Assembly: GCF_036250675.1 (NCBI RefSeq)
Contig: NZ_CP109592.1
Span: forward strand, 496,001-560,000
Reading direction: 5' to 3'
Source: Streptomyces sp. NBC_01689
GTDB taxonomy: Bacteria; Actinomycetota; Actinomycetes; Streptomycetales; Streptomycetaceae
DNA length: 64,000 nt
Shown piece after piece: positions 19,200 through 26,920 of this stretch (the first letter of the stretch is position 1; each line of letters starts with the position of its first letter). The notes beneath the pieces were generated by a model that searched no databases, was not told the DNA's origin, and saw only the letters and a program-made list of their open reading frames with translations. A program made the position numbers and the translations under genes.

Positions 19200-21567
19200 G
19201 GTGCTCTCCGCGGGTCAGCAGGACGCGCACCGCGTGCAGGTGGCCGGCCGCGAGGTCCGGGGCGGGCACCGGTACCGCGAAGGCGTCCCGGCCGACGGCG
19301 GCGAGACCGTCGAGCACGGCGGCCCAGGTGGTGCCGGTGTCCGGAAGCGGTGCGGCGGGGCCGGCGACGAGGGTGGAGGCGTCGAGGTCGGCCCACAGCG
19401 GGTCACCGGTGTCGATCCCGTCGGCGGCGGCGCGCAGTTGCTCGGCGCCGAGCAGGTCGCGCAGAGCCTCGAGTACGGCGTCGCGGTGCCGCAGGCCGCT
19501 GCCGGTCGCCCAGCGCACCGCCCCGGTCTCCGGGTCGGTGAGGCGCGCCAGGGCGACGGGCAGCAGACCGCCGCCGGCGGCGGTGAGGTCCAGGATCTCC
19601 ACGGTGGTGCCGAGGTTCTCGGCCGAGCGCAGCAGGAAGAGCGCCTCTGGACCGGCGGCGGCCACGGAGGAGTGGTCGACGGCGGGCAGGGCGGCATGGC
19701 GGCGGACGGCGCCGCGCAGACCGTCGAGGGCGAGCGCGGTGCCCAGGGCACGGGTGAGCGCGGCCCGGGGGCTGCCGGCGGCGCCGGTGCCCGCCGAGGT
19801 CCGCTCGAAGTGACCCCGGTCGTTCCAGCCGCCGAGGGTGCGGACGGCGCCCGCGGGCACCAGGACGGTCCGCCCGTCGGTCAGGGAGACGGCTTCGCTC
19901 CAGTGGGCGACCTGGTCGGAGGGGACGTCGAGTCCGCTGCGGACGGTCAGTTCGGCGGGTGCGACGCGCGTCCACCTGCCGATGGCGGCCCGCAGTGTCC
20001 AGGCGTCGAGGACGCGGGGCGGGACGACGTGTTCGGCGTAGACCTCGGCGGCGCGGAACAGCGCGGTGAGGCGGGCACCGGCCACGGTGTGGATGTCGAC
20101 GGCGGAGATCCGTCGCTTCCGGCCGGGCGCGACGCCCAGGAGGACGGTACTGACCTTGAGCGGGGTCTGCTCCCAGTCCTCGTCGGCGAACGCGGTGAAG
20201 ACACCGGCCCGTTCGTGGACGAGGACGTCGCGCCGCTCGAGGGCCGCGAGCAGCGTCCTGGCGGCATCCTCGTCGGCGGCTCCGTCGGCGGGCGGCGCGG
20301 TGAGCTCGTCGTCCGGGTGGGGGGCGCGGAGCAAGTCGCCCGGGAGCGGGCGGGGTTCGACCGTTGCGGCGTTCTCCGTGGCGGGGGTGTCCCACGCGGC
20401 GGTGACACCGTCCTCCGACGCGCAGTACGGGCAGTGAGGGTGCGGCAGCAGCGGCTCGGTCAGGACATCGAGGGAGTCGAGGTCCTGGACGACGATCTGG
20501 TTGCGGGTCTCCGCGGGCAACGCCCCGGTCACGAGGCGGAACACCTCGAAGGCGAGAAGGTTGCCGAGCATGCCCGCGAGAGGGCCGGAGAGGCCGGGCG
20601 GGAGAGCGCCGAGCGGCGCCGCCGGGCCCACCGAGGCCCACAGGTCCGCGCTGTCGGTGGCGTCGGCGCCCGCACCGAGCCGCAGGGCGGCGCAGCACCA
20701 GCAGCCAGGAGTATCCGCGGTCATCACCGGGCCGACGACGGCGCGGTTGCCGAACGTCCAGGTGCCCAGCAGGCGGCGGCCGGCGGGGACGCCCTCGGCG
20801 AGCAGCCGGAGCAGTTGACGGCGCCCGTTCGCGCCGGTGACCAGGACGGTGTCCCAGCCGTCGAGGTCCTGCCAGCCGTACGTACTGTCCTCCGACCCGG
20901 CCCCCACGGCGGGCGGGGCTCCCGCGGGCGAGACCCCGGCGGGCGGGGGCAGGCGTTCCAGGCGGGGGACGCAGCCCGCTTCGGTGAGGGCCGCGGCCTC
21001 CGCGTCGAGATCGTCGGTGCCGTCGACACCGTGGAGCTCGCGGGTCAGCACGTCGTGCGGCGGGTTCGGTGCGGTGACGGCCACGGCGGCGCAGCCGTTG
21101 CGGAGCAGGCCGAGCGCCGCCCACCGGGCCACCGCGTCGTCGCCCAGGACCGCGACCGCGGTGGAGCGGAAGCGCAGGAAGCGGCCGGGCGCGTCGTCCG
21201 CGTAGTGGTCGAGGTAGTCGAGCTGATGGGAGAAACGTTTCATCACCTGCGATGACAAAGCGTCCGCCGGTGGGGTGAGCCCGGCGTCCCGGGCGAAACC
21301 ACGCGCGTAGAGTGCGCGCACGAGTTGGACCACCATGTCGCGCTGCTTGTCCCCCAGGCCGGCACAGAGTTCCTCTACCCGGCGTTCGCCGTCGAGGTGG
21401 GGGACGATCAGCGTGGCGAAGCGGTACGCGGACTGCGTGACGACGTTGAACCCGCCGTGGGCGTTGTGGAAAAGCACTCCGGACGGGGTCCGGGTGAACA
21501 GGACGTCCCTGCGGATGCGGGGCCGGGACTGAGCGATGTCCTCGTGGGACGCGGGGGCCTGAGCCAT
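19189..21567 (-). CDS. F protein: RRE + Ocin-ThiF-like leader-binding protein with degenerate YcaO-like C-terminus
   Basis: A 792-residue protein that should bind the precursor leader and present it to the YcaO enzymes. Residues ~14-100 form a PqqD-like RNA... more precisely RiPP-recognition element (RRIRRDVLF-type start adjusted: RPRIRRDVLFTRTPSGVLF ... ALYARGF). Residues ~110-400 are ThiF/E1-like with a Rossmann start AVAVLGDDAVARWAALGLL (~135), CWCC (~287) and CPYC (~375) as the zinc tetrathiolate. From ~590 the sequence aligns by eye with YcaO (ENLGTTVEILDLTAAGGG, RHRDAVLEALRDLL) but lacks the SNGCA and ERDAF motifs, so it is non-catalytic. The ATG at 21567 is 12 nt after GGAGG, 37 nt downstream of the SARP gene. 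Family assignment is by motif and order. Confidence 0.85.
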   Translation of the reverse strand: MAQAPASHEDIAQSRPRIRRDVLFTRTPSGVLFHNAHGGFNVVTQSAYRFATLIVPHLDGERRVEELCAGLGDKQRDMVVQLVRALYARGFARDAGLTPPADALSSQVMKRFSHQLDYLDHYADDAPGRFLRFRSTAVAVLGDDAVARWAALGLLRNGCAAVAVTAPNPPHDVLTRELHGVDGTDDLDAEAAALTEAGCVPRLERLPPPAGVSPAGAPPAVGAGSEDSTYGWQDLDGWDTVLVTGANGRRQLLRLLAEGVPAGRRLLGTWTFGNRAVVGPVMTADTPGCWCCAALRLGAGADATDSADLWASVGPAAPLGALPPGLSGPLAGMLGNLLAFEVFRLVTGALPAETRNQIVVQDLDSLDVLTEPLLPHPHCPYCASEDGVTAAWDTPATENAATVEPRPLPGDLLRAPHPDDELTAPPADGAADEDAARTLLAALERRDVLVHERAGVFTAFADEDWEQTPLKVSTVLLGVAPGRKRRISAVDIHTVAGARLTALFRAAEVYAEHVVPPRVLDAWTLRAAIGRWTRVAPAELTVRSGLDVPSDQVAHWSEAVSLTDGRTVLVPAGAVRTLGGWNDRGHFERTSAGTGAAGSPRAALTRALGTALALDGLRGAVRRHAALPAVDHSSVAAAGPEALFLLRSAENLGTTVEILDLTAAGGGLLPVALARLTDPETGAVRWATGSGLRHRDAVLEALRDLLGAEQLRAAADGIDTGDPLWADLDASTLVAGPAAPLPDTGTTWAAVLDGLAAVGRDAFAVPVPAPDLAAGHLHAVRVLLTRGEHRAD

Positions 21568-21604
21568 GGGGTGGGTGAACCTCCGAAGTGCAGGGGAGCG
21601 ACGG

Positions 21605-22681
21605 TCAGCCGGTGGCCGGCGGGGGAGAGTCCGTCGTGTCGGGCGGTGCGGCGGTCGGGAGGCTGGTACCGGCCGCCTGGACGAACAGCCGGAGCAGGTC
21701 GTGGACGCGGTAGCGGCCGGACGGATCCTCTTCCAGCAGCCCGGCGTTGACCAGGGCGCGCAGGACCAGGGTGCCCGGGGCCGGGGGTGAGGCCCGTCCG
21801 AGTCCGGGCGACGCCGCGGGGGCGGGCGGCGGGACACCCGTGGCGCCGGCCCCGGTGGCCGCGCCGGTCGGTTCCCCGCGCAGGACGGCGCCGTGCAGGT
21901 CACGCAGCGCGGGGCCGGGTTCCACACCCAGTTCCGACGTGAGGTGCGTGTGGATCCTGCGGTATTCGGCGAGCGCCTCGGCGCGTCGGCCGGAGCGGTA
22001 CAGGGCTTCGATCAGCAGGGCGGACAGGCCCTCGTGACCGGGGTCGGCGCGGACCGCCTCGCGGGCGTCGGCGACCATCTCCCGGTGCCGTCCCAGGCGC
22101 AGTTCGCCGTCGAAGACGCGCTCGACGGCGAGGAGCCGCTCCTCGGTCAGGCGGGGCACCAGGTCGCGATGGAGTTCGTCCGAGTGGACGTTGCCGAGGA
22201 CCGGGCCCTTCCAGAGCCGCAGGGCGGTCCGGGCGAGGAGCAGCGCGGTCTCGGGATCGTCGGTGGCACGGGCGCGTTGCAGCAACTCGCGGAACCGGAG
22301 CAGGTCGAGGGTGTCGGCGTCGGCGTGCAGCCGGTAGCCGCCGGGGACGGCCTCGATCGCGTGGTCGGCCACGCCGTACTTCGCGAACAGCCGGCGCAGC
22401 CGCAGCACGCAGGTGTGCAGCGCCGACCGGCCGCCCGCGGGTGGCCGGGTGCCCCAGACCACCCGTTGGAGCAGGTCGGCGGAGACGACGGCGCCGGGAT
22501 GCAGGAGTAACGCGGCGAGCAGCGAACCGGGTTTGGAGGGTTGCAGCACGACCGTCTCATGGCCGTCGGTGATGGCCAGGAGGCCGAGCACCAGGAACCG
22601 GGGTCGGTCGCCGGCCGCTGCCGCGGTGGTCGTCAGCTCAGGGAGGGCGCCGTCGGGCGCGGGGGCACCGGTCTTCACCAC
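21605..22681 (-). CDS. SARP-family transcriptional activator
   Basis: A 358-residue pathway-specific regulator. Residues ~28-115 form the OmpR-like winged-helix DNA-binding domain (FLVLGLLAITDGHETVVLQ, ALHTCVLRLRRLF, VPGGYRLHAD). Residues ~120-265 are the BTAD domain, ending YRRIHTHLTSELGVEPGPAL. After a Pro/Gly/Ala linker, ~305-345 (LRALVNAGLLEEDPSGRYRV then HDLLRLF) resembles the winged-helix that follows the NB-ARC ATPase in large AfsR-type SARPs, though no ATPase is present. First gene of the minus-strand operon, 37 nt ahead of the F-protein gene. It probably activates the operon and the precursor. Two tandem GTG codons (22681, 22678) follow AAAGG; either may start. Confidence 0.88.
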   Translation of the reverse strand: MVKTGAPAPDGALPELTTTAAAAGDRPRFLVLGLLAITDGHETVVLQPSKPGSLLAALLLHPGAVVSADLLQRVVWGTRPPAGGRSALHTCVLRLRRLFAKYGVADHAIEAVPGGYRLHADADTLDLLRFRELLQRARATDDPETALLLARTALRLWKGPVLGNVHSDELHRDLVPRLTEERLLAVERVFDGELRLGRHREMVADAREAVRADPGHEGLSALLIEALYRSGRRAEALAEYRRIHTHLTSELGVEPGPALRDLHGAVLRGEPTGAATGAGATGVPPPAPAASPGLGRASPPAPGTLVLRALVNAGLLEEDPSGRYRVHDLLRLFVQAAGTSLPTAAPPDTTDSPPPATG

Positions 22682-22974
22682 AGCCTTTCACGTCGCACGG
22701 TGGGTGGGGTGGTCCACCAAAGGCATCGCAGAGCAACGCACTTGGCCCACGCCGGGGATGTGTGGCGGGTACAAGTGCGGTGCCGAGTGGGGAACTTAGA
22801 TTCGATCAGGACACCACGTCCAGTGGTTGGCATGAAACAACTCGTTACGGATGCGGATACCCGGGCCGGAGACACCCGGCGACGGGTGTGTGGTTTTGGC
22901 AGGTGGTCCGGCAGGGCATACGCTCCGGGAGAAGTGCCGGACGATCTCCGTGCGCCGCACTCAGGGGAGGATTC
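22682..22974. other. Divergent promoter region of SARP and small membrane protein genes
   Basis: About 290 bp. A short inverted repeat GGTGG-T-CCACC lies near 22710, within 50 bp of the SARP start, and could be a regulator site. I see no convincing -10/-35 pair for either direction and no coding sequence. Confidence 0.35.
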
Positions 22975-23175
22975 ATGCCGTGGTGGGGGCTGATCCCGGT
23001 CGTCTCGATGATCACCGGGCCCGTCGCTCTGTACCTCATGACCCGGAGCAAGCGCCGGCCCGAGGTCGCCGACGACCGCTACGAGGAGCTCTCACGGAAG
23101 TACACCGCCCTGCTGGAGGACTCCACGGCGGGTGAACTGCCCAACGGCCGCGCCCGCTATCCGGAGTCGCACTGA
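22975..23175 (+). CDS. Small single-pass membrane protein of unknown function
   Basis: A 66-residue protein with an ATG 4 nt after AGGGGAGG (22963-22970), one of the better ribosome-binding sites in the window. MPWWGLIPVVSMITGPVAL begins an N-terminal membrane helix. It is followed by a basic stop-transfer (TRSKRRPE) and a charged helical tail (DDRYEELSRKYTALLEDS). I recognise no family. It is divergent from the cluster's SARP and precedes the flavin hydroxylase, so a self-protection or accessory role is conceivable, but only position suggests it. Confidence 0.65.
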   Translation: MPWWGLIPVVSMITGPVALYLMTRSKRRPEVADDRYEELSRKYTALLEDSTAGELPNGRARYPESH

Positions 23176-23701
23176 CAGACAAGTGACCCGGCCGTCCCGA
23201 TGCCTCCTCGTGCTCCGGGGCCACGGCAGGACGCAGGTCACGCCACTCCCCCATGTCCCGGGCGGGCCGACGAGGACCCCGCTGTCCGCCGTCGCCGACC
23301 GCAACTCCGCCGCGAGTGAACCCGGTTCGGGCCGCACAGAGTCCCCGCGTCCGTGCACCCTGCGGGTGAGCATCGCGGCGACACCCGCCCTGAAAGGGAC
23401 CGTGGCCCGACACACCGCGGGTTCTCGCGTGCCACACCGGCCCGCGCGCTCGGTACCGGCCCGCGTATTTGGTGCCTGACGCGTCGTCGCCGGGCCGTAA
23501 GAACACACCCAGGAAGTCGTCGTCGGGCGACCCGCGCTCACACGTGTCACCTCTCTCCCCGCCCGCCCGAGGGCCGTGGACCCGGTCGGCCCCCTCGCGA
23601 ACCCGGTGTCCCGAGGCGCGATGATCTCTTTGCCGTTCGGGCCGCGCATTCAGGTGATTTCGGTGCGACCAGGCAATTTGGCCTCCCTAGTATCTGTTTC
23701 C
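23176..23701. other. Long non-coding stretch before the flavin monooxygenase
   Basis: 526 bp. Frames here are either shadows or lack ribosome-binding sites. The only element I can point to is TAGTAT at 23688-23693, a -10-like hexamer 8 nt before the GTG of the next gene. No -35 of clear consensus is seen 16-18 bp upstream. Confidence 0.4.
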
Positions 23702-24910
23702 GTGACAGACACGAACCGTCGGCGGCGGGCCGACCACGCGACCGATGTGGTCGTCCTCGGAGCAGGGCCGGCGGGGCTCGTGCTCGGCAACATCCTCGTG
23801 GACCGGGGTATCGACTGCGTCGTCCTGGAGCGGGCCGAGCGCACACATGTGCAGACACGTGCCCGTGCCGGATTCCTGGCGGCCGGCACCGTGCGGATCC
23901 TGGCACGGCACGGTCTCGACGAGGGGCTGCGCCGGCACGGGCGGACCCACGGCACCTGTGAGTTCCGTACCGAGGACGGCCGGTTCCGGCTGGACTACAG
24001 CGGACTCGGCCAGGGCGACCCACACACCGTGTATCCCCAACAGGACCTGGTGACCGACCTGTTGGCGCGATACCTGGAACGCGGCGGCCGGATCCGTTTC
24101 GGCACCGAGGCCGTGGCCGTGCGCGCGGCCGACAGCGACCGGCCCGAGGTGGACGTGCGGGAGGCCGACGGGCGGTCCGGCCTGTGGCGTGCGCGATACG
24201 TGGCCGGCTGCGACGGGCGCCATGGCGCGGCCCGGCGTTCCCTGCCGGCCGGTACGGTCCGCCACCACCGCGATCACGGCGTGACCTGGCTCGGCCTGCT
24301 CGCCGAGGCACCGCCCAGTCTGGACGCCGTCGGGTACGCGACGCACGAGCACGGGTTCGCCGGGCACATGGCGCGCACCAGCGACATCACCCGCTACTAC
24401 CTCCAGTGCGAGCGGGGTACTCCGGCCGACGCGTGGTCCGAGGAGTACATCTGGGACGAACTGGAGCTGCGGATGCGGGCCCGGGAGTACGGCCCGCTGC
24501 GCCGCGGGCGCGTCGTGCAGCGTTCCGTCGTGGACCTGGAGTCCGACGTGCTCGAACCGCTGCGCCACGGCGCGCTGTTCCTCGTGGGTGACGCCGCCGG
24601 CCTGATCAGCCCGTCCGCCGCGAAGGGAGCCAATCTCGCGGTCCTCGAAGCGTCGGTCCTGGCCCACGCCCTGATCGACGACCTCACCGCCGGCGACTCC
24701 GAGGGGGTCGACACGTACTCGGCCCGTTGCCTGCCACACATCTGGCGCGCACAGGAGTTCTCGCACTGGATGATCGGGCTGCTGCACGGACCGTCCGGGG
24801 CGGACGGCGAATCGCTGTTCCACAACTCCCTGCGCCGTGCCCGCCTCACCTCGCTGCGCACCTCGCGCAGTCAGCAGGACTGGTTCGCCGAGCACTACGT
24901 CGGCGTATAG
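23702..24910 (+). CDS. FAD-dependent aromatic hydroxylase, 4-hydroxybenzoate 3-monooxygenase-like
   Basis: A 402-residue class A flavoprotein monooxygenase. The FAD-binding Rossmann motif is VVVLGAGPAGLVLGNILVD near residue 17; TRARAGFLAAGTVRILARHG corresponds to the substrate-pocket block of PobA. VYPQQDLVTDLLARYL follows, then the DG motif VAGCDGRHGAARR (~165) and the GD motif LFLVGDAAGLISPSAAKGAN (~295). Whole-length agreement with PobA suggests a hydroxylated aromatic acid substrate, but the true substrate is unknown. GTG at 23702 is preferred: no ribosome-binding site is seen, but a -10-like TAGTAT ends 8 nt before it, consistent with a leaderless transcript. Followed after 101 nt by a methyltransferase that could act on its product. 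Confidence 0.82.
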   Translation: MTDTNRRRRADHATDVVVLGAGPAGLVLGNILVDRGIDCVVLERAERTHVQTRARAGFLAAGTVRILARHGLDEGLRRHGRTHGTCEFRTEDGRFRLDYSGLGQGDPHTVYPQQDLVTDLLARYLERGGRIRFGTEAVAVRAADSDRPEVDVREADGRSGLWRARYVAGCDGRHGAARRSLPAGTVRHHRDHGVTWLGLLAEAPPSLDAVGYATHEHGFAGHMARTSDITRYYLQCERGTPADAWSEEYIWDELELRMRAREYGPLRRGRVVQRSVVDLESDVLEPLRHGALFLVGDAAGLISPSAAKGANLAVLEASVLAHALIDDLTAGDSEGVDTYSARCLPHIWRAQEFSHWMIGLLHGPSGADGESLFHNSLRRARLTSLRTSRSQQDWFAEHYVGV

Positions 24911-25011
24911 CCCCTCCCCCGAACCCCTCTCCCCGAACCCCGCACCGCGTACATCCGTGTGCGGACAACCGCATGCGTACATCCGAACCCCGGAATGAGG
25001 ATCTCCCCGCG

Positions 25012-26760
25012 ATGATCACGGCATTGTCGGGCGACACGTCCCGCCTGCGCGCGACGGTCGACTTCGTCAAGGAGCAGGACACCGCCACGCTGCTCCCGCT
25101 CCTGCTTCCCGGGCTCGACGGCCCGGAGCTGCGGACCCTGGTGGAGCGCTGCGCGTTCTCGCACGCGGCGCTGCTCGTCTTCCCGCCCGACGCGGCGGCG
25201 CTGGATGCCACGCTCGCCGGCTGCGGGATCGTCGCGGACGCACCGCCGCAGCCCAGCGTCGTCGTGCGGGAACGTCTCTCCGCACGGCACCGGCGAAGCG
25301 CGGCCGAACTCGACGTCGGCATCCTCCGCCTGGCGGTGGAGTGCACGGACGGAGCGCGGCGGACGGTCGAGGTGTTCGCGCTGACCGTGCCACCGGGTTC
25401 GGACCTCGCCGCCGTCGCCGCGCACGAGCGCGAGCGACAGCACGAGACACATGTCGCCTTCGAGGTCGAGGCACCGGACCCCCTGGTGCTGCGCGGACTG
25501 TGCGCGGCCTTCCGACGGTACGGCGCCGCCCCCGACGGGGGCGGCTACAACCCCCACGAGAACGGCACGGTCTTCTACTTCACCGCGTCCGCCGAAGCCA
25601 AGGCCGGGTACCGGCGCGTGGAGTTGTACGTGCCCGGGGACCACCGCGACGTCCTCGCCGCGCATCTCGACGAGCACCGCAGGCGTCAGCCCGCCGAGAG
25701 CCTGCTGCGTCTGCTGACCGGAGCGTGGACGACACAGGCTCTCGCCGCGTTCGCACGGCTGGAGGTGGCCGACGCGATGGACGGCGAACGGAGCGTCCCG
25801 GTCGCGCAACTGGCCCGTGCCGCCGGTGCCTTCCCGCCCAACCTGGCCACGTTGCTGCGCTACCTCGCCATGCTCGGCCTGGTGAGCGAGCACCACGACG
25901 GGTTCCGGCTCACGGAGACCGGCGGGCTGCTGCGCGCGGACGCCGAGGGGTCGATGCGGCCCCTGGCGCTGATGTACGGCGGACCGTTCTACGAGTCGTT
26001 CGCGGGCCTCGACCACACCGTGCCCACCGGCCAGGTCGCCTTCGAACGGCGCTTCGGCGAGAACCACTTCGACCACTTCGCCCGCGACCCCGAACTCGCC
26101 GGACTCTTCGACCTGTCGATGGCGGCCGGTGCGCGGATGTTCGACCCGCTGCCCGCCCACCCCGTCCTCACGGCGGCGGCCGAGGGCGCCACGGTGGTCG
26201 ACATCGCGGGAGGCAACGGCGAACTGCTCAGCCGAATCCTTTCCGCGCACCCCCGTCTGCACGGCATCCTGCTGGAACGCCCGCACACCGTCGAGACCGC
26301 GCGCCGCCTCCTCGGGGCGGCCGGTCACGGCGAGCGTTGCACGCTCCACGCGGGCGACTTCGCGGACGTGCCCCCGGGTGGCGACGTCTACGTCCTGTCC
26401 CGCGTCCTGCACGACTGGGACGACGACCGCTGCCGCGAGATCCTGCGCCACTGCGCCCGCGCCATGCACGAGACCGCCGACCTGCTCGTCGTCGAGCGCG
26501 TCCTGCCCTCCGACGGCTCGGCCTCGCTGGCCACGGCCTGGGACCTGCACATGATGTGCAATGTCGGCGGCCGCGAGCGTCGTGCCGACCACTACGCCCG
26601 CCTGTTCGCCGACGCGGGTCTCACTCTGGTGGACCGGACGCCGCTGCCCCTGGACGGGAGCGTGCTGCACGTCCGCCGGGCCGCGTCCACGGATTCCGGG
26701 CACCGGCCGCACGTGGTGCCGTCACATGTCACGCCCGCCCCAGGAGCGGAGCGGGGGTGA
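25012..26760 (+). CDS. O-methyltransferase with ~220-residue N-terminal extension
   Basis: A 582-residue protein. The C-terminal ~350 residues are a Methyltransf_2-type O-methyltransferase: dimerisation winged helix (LARAAGAFPPNLATLLRYLA), SAM-binding VVDIAGGNGELLSRIL, then LSRVLHDWDDDRCREILRHC with the conserved HDW-D, and a distal R-Y/F-D closing domain. The N-terminal ~220 residues are not part of that family and I do not recognise them. They have mixed alpha/beta character with DGGGYNPHENGTVFYFTAS and YVPGDHRDVLAAHL. ATG 25012 is 11 nt after GAGG; an in-frame ATG at 24973 lacks a site. Downstream of the flavin hydroxylase, suggesting hydroxylation then methylation of an aromatic. Confidence 0.75.
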   Translation: MITALSGDTSRLRATVDFVKEQDTATLLPLLLPGLDGPELRTLVERCAFSHAALLVFPPDAAALDATLAGCGIVADAPPQPSVVVRERLSARHRRSAAELDVGILRLAVECTDGARRTVEVFALTVPPGSDLAAVAAHERERQHETHVAFEVEAPDPLVLRGLCAAFRRYGAAPDGGGYNPHENGTVFYFTASAEAKAGYRRVELYVPGDHRDVLAAHLDEHRRRQPAESLLRLLTGAWTTQALAAFARLEVADAMDGERSVPVAQLARAAGAFPPNLATLLRYLAMLGLVSEHHDGFRLTETGGLLRADAEGSMRPLALMYGGPFYESFAGLDHTVPTGQVAFERRFGENHFDHFARDPELAGLFDLSMAAGARMFDPLPAHPVLTAAAEGATVVDIAGGNGELLSRILSAHPRLHGILLERPHTVETARRLLGAAGHGERCTLHAGDFADVPPGGDVYVLSRVLHDWDDDRCREILRHCARAMHETADLLVVERVLPSDGSASLATAWDLHMMCNVGGRERRADHYARLFADAGLTLVDRTPLPLDGSVLHVRRAASTDSGHRPHVVPSHVTPAPGAERG

Positions 26761-26846
26761 CCGATGTCAGGCGGGCCCTGCGGCGGCCTGCCGCTCCGGC
26801 CGGCCCGCCCTGACCGACTGCTTGCCACCACACGTCATGGGCTCCT

Positions 26847-26899
26847 GGTCGGCGACGCCTGGGGCCGGGACGTCGTCCCGGCCCCAGGCGTCGCCGACC
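26847..26899. terminator. Perfect 25-bp-stem bidirectional terminator
   Basis: Two perfectly complementary 25-nt arms (starting GGTCGGCGACGCC and ending GGCGTCGCCGACC) separated by only GTC. It lies between the convergent methyltransferase (stop 26760) and phosphoesterase (stop 26921) genes, so it can serve both. No U-tract. Confidence 0.85.
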
Positions 26900-26920
26900 G
26901 TGGCCGCTGGTCGCGGTCGG

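Noticed and set aside
19189..21927. 912-residue F protein starting at 21927
   Set aside because: The upstream part overlaps the SARP gene in another frame and is Pro/Arg-rich; ATG 21567 begins the RRE domain.
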